Positions 6,519 through 10,463 of a stretch of DNA of 10,463 bases are shown here, one piece after another. The notes beneath the pieces are model-generated. The model had not been told where the DNA came from. It saw only the letters and a program-made list of their open reading frames with translations, and made no database searches. Source of the stretch: Halomonas sp. (lineage in GTDB: Bacteria > Pseudomonadota > Gammaproteobacteria > Pseudomonadales > Halomonadaceae); the NCBI GenBank assembly GCA_007129225.1, contig SKVX01000374.1:1-10463 (forward strand), read 5' to 3'. Numbering within the stretch: the first letter of the stretch is position 1; the number at the start of each line of letters is the position of its first letter. The position numbers were made by a program, and so were the translations under genes.

Positions 6519-7064
6519 TTAGCGTTCCTGTGAAGCGTCTTTGACAGACAGCTCTTCGAGGGTGACGTGGTGATTGGTGAACACGCAGATGTCACCGGCG
6601 ATCTCCAGCGACTTGCGGGTGATGTCGCTGGCCGGGAGGTCGGTGTTCTCGAGCAGGGCGCGGGCGGCGGCCAGCGCATAGTTGCCGCCGGAGCCGATGG
6701 CGATGATGCCGCGCTCGGGTTCCACCACGTCGCCGTTGCCGGTAATGATCAGCGAGGCCTCCTTGTCGGCCACGGCGAGCAGTGCCTCCAGGCGGCGCAG
6801 GGCCCGGTCGGTGCGCCAGTCCTTGGCTAGCTCCACGGCGGCCTTGACCAGGTTGCCCTGGTACTTTTCCAGCTGCGCCTCGAAGCGCTCGAACAGGGTG
6901 AAGGCGTCGGCGGTGCCGCCGGCGAAGCCTGCCAGTACTTGGCCGCGATAGAGGCGGCGCACCTTGCTGGCGTTGCCCTTCATCACCGTGTTGCCCAGCG
7001 AGACCTGGCCGTCACCGGCAAGGGCAACCTGGTCGCCGCGGCGCACGGATACGATCGTGGTCAT
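6519..7064 (-). CDS. hslV: HslV (ClpQ), peptidase subunit of the HslUV protease
   Basis: HslV (181 aa; E. coli 176) is the proteasome-beta-like threonine peptidase that forms double hexamer rings capped by HslU. The N-terminus MTTIVSVRRG places the catalytic Thr at residue 2, exposed after Met removal. The other active-site residues are in place: Lys34 (mature 33) in KVRRL and Ser125 (mature 124) in IGSGGNYA. The GFAGGTADAFTLFERFE block (46-62) is typical. The C-terminus extends about five residues beyond the E. coli protein. The ATG at 7064 has GGAG about eight bases upstream. The gene is 10 bp from hslU and follows a leader with a perfect hairpin. Confidence 0.98.
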   Translation of the reverse strand: MTTIVSVRRGDQVALAGDGQVSLGNTVMKGNASKVRRLYRGQVLAGFAGGTADAFTLFERFEAQLEKYQGNLVKAAVELAKDWRTDRALRRLEALLAVADKEASLIITGNGDVVEPERGIIAIGSGGNYALAAARALLENTDLPASDITRKSLEIAGDICVFTNHHVTLEELSVKDASQER

Positions 7065-7082
7065 GGAGAGAACTCCGTAACG

Positions 7083-7098
7083 GGGAGCCTAGGCTCCC
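7083..7098 (-). promoter_or_regulatory. Perfect stem-loop in the hslV leader
   Basis: GGGAGCCTAGGCTCCC is a perfect 16-base palindrome, foldable as a 6-bp GC-rich stem with a CTAG loop, ending 18 bases upstream of the hslV start codon. From memory, the E. coli hslVU leader also has a short GC-rich inverted repeat that affects message stability, so a similar role is plausible. Other options are an operator for a dimeric regulator or chance. The palindrome itself is certain. Confidence 0.5.
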
Positions 7099-7152
7099 GA
7101 TGACTTTCGGCGACGCGGCAGTGCCGGGCGCCGTGAACGAGCATTCAGGGGA

Positions 7153-7180
7153 AGTGCGGGCGTGATCTCTCGAATTCAAC
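7153..7180 (-). promoter_or_regulatory. Weak candidate heat-shock (sigma32-like) promoter for hslVU
   Basis: On the minus strand GTTGAA (7180-7175, compare the sigma32 -35 element CTTGAA) is followed after 14 bases by CCCGCACT (7160-7153, a poor match to CCCCATNT). hslVU is a sigma32 operon in E. coli, so such a site is expected here. A sigma70-like TTGACG (7204-7199) with TTGAAT at 19-base spacing is an alternative. Neither is strong. Confidence 0.25.
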
Positions 7181-7229
7181 CGGCAGTGCCCATGCAGCCG
7201 TCAATTTCTGTCTTGGCGATATCGGCCTG

Positions 7230-7970
7230 TCAGTTGCTGGCCCGGTGTCTCAGCGGCGTGATGCCCTGGGTGGTCATCAGGTCCTCGGCGCGGTTGAGCT
7301 CGCGGGTATCGTCGTAGGGGCCCACCATGACCCGGTGCCAGGTATCGCCATCGGCCGACTGGACCTGGCTGACCTGGGCCATCAGGCTGAGGTTGCGCAA
7401 GCGCTGCTGCAGCGCTTCGGCATCGGCCGGTTGGCGGAAGGAGGCCGCCTGCAGCATGTAGCGAGTGCCATCGGATACCGCCGCCTCACTGGCGGCTTCG
7501 CTGGCCGCGGCATTGGCCTCATCACGCAGGTTGGCGGCGATGACCTGGGCGATCGGGTCATCCACCGTGTCGCCGTCGGCAGGTGCCGACTCGGTGACGG
7601 CAGGCACGGGGGCGGCCACGTCGGGCGGGGAGGCCGTCGAGGCGACGTCACGGGGTGCCACGACCTCTTCGGGCAGCAGTGTGTAGAACTCGAAGGTCGG
7701 CATGCGCGGTTCGCTGGGCTCGACAGTCGGGGTGGATGGCACCTGCTCCGTGGTCGGGGTTCGCGGCATCAGGTTGCCCAGCAGTGAGTCATTCCCCTCC
7801 TGCCAGGGCGCCGTGCCGTGCTGATGCTGTGCCAGCAGAAAGCCCGCCACCACGCCGCCGACTCCCCACACCCAGCCGGGCAGGTGGAAGCCCTCGCGAT
7901 GCCGCGCAGTGCGGCGCCGACTGCTGGTAGTGGCACCACGCTTCTTCGGGGGGGGGCGACGGGTTGCCAT
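7230..7970 (-). CDS. ftsN: FtsN-like cell-division protein with C-terminal SPOR domain
   Basis: This 246-aa protein has FtsN architecture: a very basic cytoplasmic N-terminus (1-28), one membrane helix (about 30-48), a long periplasmic Pro/Ala/Glu-rich linker, and a SPOR domain (about 168-243) that binds denuded septal peptidoglycan. The FEFYTLLPEEVV segment (93-104) is the one conserved island in the linker and may correspond to the activating E-domain of FtsN. An Ala/Ser/Glu low-complexity patch lies at 152-165. ftsN lies directly upstream of hslVU in E. coli, which supports the symbol, though sequence alone shows only a SPOR protein. The gene starts 3 bp after the argS stop, with GGAGGAG inside the argS end. 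Codons 5-8 contain a run of nine C on the coding strand. Confidence 0.85.
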   Translation of the reverse strand: MATRRPPPKKRGATTSSRRRTARHREGFHLPGWVWGVGGVVAGFLLAQHQHGTAPWQEGNDSLLGNLMPRTPTTEQVPSTPTVEPSEPRMPTFEFYTLLPEEVVAPRDVASTASPPDVAAPVPAVTESAPADGDTVDDPIAQVIAANLRDEANAAASEAASEAAVSDGTRYMLQAASFRQPADAEALQQRLRNLSLMAQVSQVQSADGDTWHRVMVGPYDDTRELNRAEDLMTTQGITPLRHRASN

Positions 7971-7973
7971 GGT

Positions 7974-9659
7974 TTACATCTCCTCCGGGGCGCTGACACC
8001 CATGAGGTCGAGGCCGTTGCGCAGTACCTGGCGCGTGGCGAGCCCAAGCGCCAGCCGGGCATTGCGCAGCTCGTCGTCCTCGACCATGACCTTGACAGCG
8101 TTGTAGCAGGAGTGGAATTCGGCAGCCAGGTCCAGCAGGTACTGGGCCACCTGCTGCGGCTCCCGCGACAGGGCCGCATGGGAAACGACCTCGGGGAAGC
8201 GAGCCAGACGGTTCATGACCGCCTTCTCCTGGTCCTCTACCAGTTGGCCGAGGCTGACCATAGCCAGGTCGTGGTCGAAGTCAAGCTGCTCGGCCTCGGC
8301 CTTGCGCAGCATGCTGCACACCCTGGCATGGGCGTACTGCACGTAGTAGACCGGGTTGTCGTTGGACTGCGAGCGGGCCAGGTCGATATCGAAGGTGAGC
8401 TGCGAGTCGGCCCGGCGGGCGGCGAGGAAGAAGCGGGTGGCGTCGCGCCCCACCTCGTCGATCAGGTCGCGCACCGTGACGTAGCTTCCGGCACGCTTGG
8501 ACAGCTTCACTTCGACGCCGGAGCGGGTGACCATCACCATCTGGTGCAGCACGTAGTCGGGCCAGCCCTCGGGAATGCCGACTTCCAGGGCCTGGAGGCC
8601 GGCACGTACCCGGGTCACGGTGGAGTGGTGGTCGGCACCCTGCTCGTTGATCACCGTGGTGAAGCCGCGCTGCCACTTGTTCAGGTGGTAGGCCACATCG
8701 GGCAAGAAATAGGTATAGTTGCCGTCCGACTTGCGCATCACCCGGTCCTTGTCGTCACCGAAGCGAGTGGTGCGAAGCCACAGGGCGCCATCCTGCTCGT
8801 AGGTGTGACCGTTGGCGATGAGTCGCTCGACGGTCTCCTCGACCTTGCCCTGGTCGTAAAGGGAAGACTCGAGGAAATAGACATCGAACTCGACCCCGAA
8901 GGCCTTGAGGTCGAGGTCCTGCTCGCGGCGTAGCCAGGCCACGGCGAATTCGCGAATCGCTTCCAGGTCGTCAGGGTCCGCCTTGGCGGTGACGTGGCGG
9001 TCGTCCGCATGGACGGTTTCGCCGGCCAGATAGTCCCGGGCCACCTCGATGATGTAGTCGCCGCGGTAGCCGTCGGCGGGCCAGGCGGCACTGTCGGGCT
9101 CGATACCCTTGACCCGGGCCTGGACCGACAGCGCCAGGTTACTGATCTGGGCGCCGGCGTCGTTGTAGTAGAACTCCCGGGTGACATCGAAGCCGGTGGC
9201 TTCCAGCAAGCGGCAGATGCAGTCGCCGATGGCTGCGCCGCGACCGTGACCCACGTGGAGCGGACCGGTGGGGTTGGCGGAAACGAACTCCACCTGTACC
9301 TGCTGGCCCTTGCCCTTCAGGTTGCGGCCAAAGGTGTCGCCTGCCTTCAGTACCTGGCGTACCACCTGGGCGGCGGCATCGGTGGCGGCGAAGAAGTTGA
9401 TGAATCCGGGACCGGCGATCTCGACCTGCTGCACGGCGTCGCTGTCGGGCAGGGCCGCCACCAGCTCTTCGGCCAGTTCGCGGGGTTTTCGGCCGGCCGG
9501 CTTGGCCAGCATCAGTGCGAGGTTGGTGGCATAGTCGCCATGGGCCTTGTCCCGGGTGGGGTCGACCTTGATGGCGGGAGCGGCATCCGCAGGCAGCACA
9601 CCCTGCTGCTTGAGGTTGTCGAGGGCATTCTCGAGCAGGGAAACGATCGTTTCTTTCAT
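7974..9659 (-). CDS. argS: Arginyl-tRNA synthetase
   Basis: ArgS (561 aa; E. coli 577) is the class I synthetase that charges tRNA-Arg. In order it shows the N-terminal Add-1 domain (about 1-110) for the tRNA D-loop, the HIGH-type motif HVGH (135-138) within SANPTGPLHVGHGRGA, the KMSKS-type loop KLSKRAG (385-391) followed by VTVRDLIDEVG, and the helical DALR anticodon-binding domain (about 440-561) ending in the usual LGVSAPEEM. The start at 9659 gives the conserved short N-terminus, with AGGA 11 bases upstream. The frame is open to 9734, but the added residues look non-coding. It leads a probable two-gene unit with the ftsN-like gene and has a good promoter upstream. Confidence 0.98.
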   Translation of the reverse strand: MKETIVSLLENALDNLKQQGVLPADAAPAIKVDPTRDKAHGDYATNLALMLAKPAGRKPRELAEELVAALPDSDAVQQVEIAGPGFINFFAATDAAAQVVRQVLKAGDTFGRNLKGKGQQVQVEFVSANPTGPLHVGHGRGAAIGDCICRLLEATGFDVTREFYYNDAGAQISNLALSVQARVKGIEPDSAAWPADGYRGDYIIEVARDYLAGETVHADDRHVTAKADPDDLEAIREFAVAWLRREQDLDLKAFGVEFDVYFLESSLYDQGKVEETVERLIANGHTYEQDGALWLRTTRFGDDKDRVMRKSDGNYTYFLPDVAYHLNKWQRGFTTVINEQGADHHSTVTRVRAGLQALEVGIPEGWPDYVLHQMVMVTRSGVEVKLSKRAGSYVTVRDLIDEVGRDATRFFLAARRADSQLTFDIDLARSQSNDNPVYYVQYAHARVCSMLRKAEAEQLDFDHDLAMVSLGQLVEDQEKAVMNRLARFPEVVSHAALSREPQQVAQYLLDLAAEFHSCYNAVKVMVEDDELRNARLALGLATRQVLRNGLDLMGVSAPEEM

Positions 9660-9764
9660 GAAATCTGTTGTCCTGTAGCGCCGGCCCCGCATCGGGTAAG
9701 GGTGACTGTGCGACTGGCGGGCGGACGCTGGCATGAAAACTCGCCCGGTGGGGCATGATCGCCC

Positions 9765-9793
9765 ATTATCGGCAATTGTGCCTCGGCTTTAAA
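9765..9793 (-). promoter_or_regulatory. Candidate sigma70 promoter for argS
   Basis: On the minus strand TTTAAA (9793-9788, 4 of 6 to the -35 consensus) and GATAAT (9770-9765, 5 of 6 to the -10) are separated by exactly 17 bases. This is the most AT-rich part of the priA-argS spacer. The start would be near 9758, giving a leader of about 100 bases. A small inverted repeat, GGGC (9751-9754) with GCCC (9761-9764), covers the expected start and could be an operator or nothing. Confidence 0.6.
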
Positions 9794-9848
9794 CCCCGCT
9801 CAGACAGGCCGTTCGCGGAGCGCCCTGCCCCCATGGCTTGAACCACGG

Positions 9849-10463
9849 CTAGGAGAGCGTCTGGGGGTCGATATCCAGAGACCAGCGGGCCTTGCGTGCC
9901 TCGGGCGCCGCCTCGAGCCAGGCGGTGAGCTGGGCACAGGCTTCGTGGAGCTGGCTGCGTTTGTCGCTGGCCATCATCAACTGAAGGTGGTAGCGGTTCT
10001 GCCGTCGTTCCATGGGGGCCGGCACCGGGCCCAGGCAGTCCACGCTCAGCTCGCGTGCAGACAGCCACTGGCGCAGGGCGGCCGAGGCACCGGAGGCCAG
10101 GGCGTTGGCCGCTTCCTCTCGGGGACTCTCCAGCCGCAGCAGGGCGAGGAAGCGGAAGGGGGGAAGGCCGGCGGCGCGGCGCTCGGCCAGCAGCTGCTCG
10201 GCGAAGGCGTCATAGCCGGTCTCCGCCAGCAGGCGCAGGTGCGGGTCATCGTCGTGCAGCGTCTGCACCAGCACCCGGCCGGGGTGGGACGAGCGGCCGG
10301 CACGGCCGGCGACCTGAATCAACAGCTGGGCACTGTGCTCCAGGGCGCGAAAGTCGCTGGCATAGAGGCCGGCATCGGCATTGACTACCACCACCAGGGT
10401 CACATGGGGGAGGTGGTGCCCCTTGGCGAGCATCTGGGTGCCCACCAGCAGGCAGGGCTCGCC
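9849..10463 (-). CDS. priA: PriA, primosomal replication-restart helicase (C-terminal part, enters from the right edge)
   Basis: The last 204 codons of priA are present; the start is beyond the window. PriA is the 3'-5' superfamily-2 helicase that recognises stalled or repaired replication forks and reloads DnaB. The visible part begins GEPCLLVGTQMLAKGHH, covering helicase motif V, then LYASDFRALEHSAQLLIQVAGRAGR with motif VI (QVAGRAGR, visible residues 50-57). The C-terminal domain follows with GYDAFAEQLLAERR, LPPF and LGPVPAPMERRQNRY, ending in WSLDIDPQTLS. The zinc-binding and Walker A/B parts lie outside. No intrinsic terminator with a T-tract is visible in the 189-bp spacer after it. Confidence 0.96.
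   Translation of the reverse strand, partial: GEPCLLVGTQMLAKGHHLPHVTLVVVVNADAGLYASDFRALEHSAQLLIQVAGRAGRSSHPGRVLVQTLHDDDPHLRLLAETGYDAFAEQLLAERRAAGLPPFRFLALLRLESPREEAANALASGASAALRQWLSARELSVDCLGPVPAPMERRQNRYHLQLMMASDKRSQLHEACAQLTAWLEAAPEARKARWSLDIDPQTLS

Noticed and set aside
5327..6544. A 405-codon open frame on the plus strand opposite hslU
   Set aside because: It is antisense to a clear hslU gene. The translation is low-complexity (Leu/Ala/Gly/Asp-rich), matches no family I know and reflects the high GC content.
7818..8933. A 371-codon plus-strand open frame opposite argS and the ftsN-like gene
   Set aside because: It spans two well-supported minus-strand genes, has no recognisable domain and shows the composition typical of a shadow frame.
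9660..9848. Search for a priA intrinsic terminator or a tRNA/riboswitch in the priA-argS spacer
   Set aside because: Only short GC stems without T-tracts are seen, and no cloverleaf or recognisable riboswitch core is present. Only the argS promoter could be supported.
1..10463. Search for CRISPR arrays, insertion sequences, integrase sites, phage or defence genes
   Set aside because: There are no spaced direct repeats, transposase motifs or anomalous composition. All coding space is filled by conserved housekeeping genes in one orientation.

Overview
The window is a dense, high-GC block of bacterial chromosome in which every gene lies on the minus strand. Protein sequences match gammaproteobacterial families closely. 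The gene order argS - SPOR/ftsN-like - hslV - hslU - DUF971 - ubiE - ubiJ - ubiB - hisE - tatA - tatB - tatC, with priA next to argS, is the order I recall from Pseudomonas (PA5050 to PA5070 region). The GC content, the acidic and charged protein tails, and the missing pieces relative to Pseudomonas suggest a Halomonas-like member of the Oceanospirillales. That placement is an inference.

Reading in the direction of transcription (high to low coordinates): the 3' end of priA (replication restart helicase) enters at the right edge. A 189-bp spacer follows with a good sigma70-type promoter for argS (arginyl-tRNA synthetase), which is followed at 3 bp by an FtsN-like SPOR-domain gene. After a 165-bp spacer with a perfect hairpin in the hslV leader come hslV and hslU, the peptidase and ATPase of the HslVU protease. 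A 254-bp spacer rich in hairpins leads to a small DUF971 gene.

A 108-bp spacer with a candidate promoter and two mutually exclusive hairpins precedes ubiE, ubiJ and ubiB. These three are tightly coupled genes of ubiquinone biosynthesis. Then come hisE (histidine pathway pyrophosphatase) and tatA, tatB and the start of tatC (twin-arginine protein export), which runs off the left edge. From ubiE to tatC the gaps are 46 bp or less, with two stop/start overlaps (ubiJ/ubiB and tatB/tatC), so this looks like one operon.

I found no tRNA, rRNA, CRISPR, insertion sequence, phage gene or toxin/defence system. This is a conserved housekeeping region, and I do not see a novel multi-gene system in it. 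The points worth a second look are small: non-coding hairpins in three spacers, the absence of hisI beside hisE, the absence of the pha (polyhydroxyalkanoate) block that interrupts this order in Pseudomonas, and a 9-base G/C tract at the start of the ftsN-like gene.
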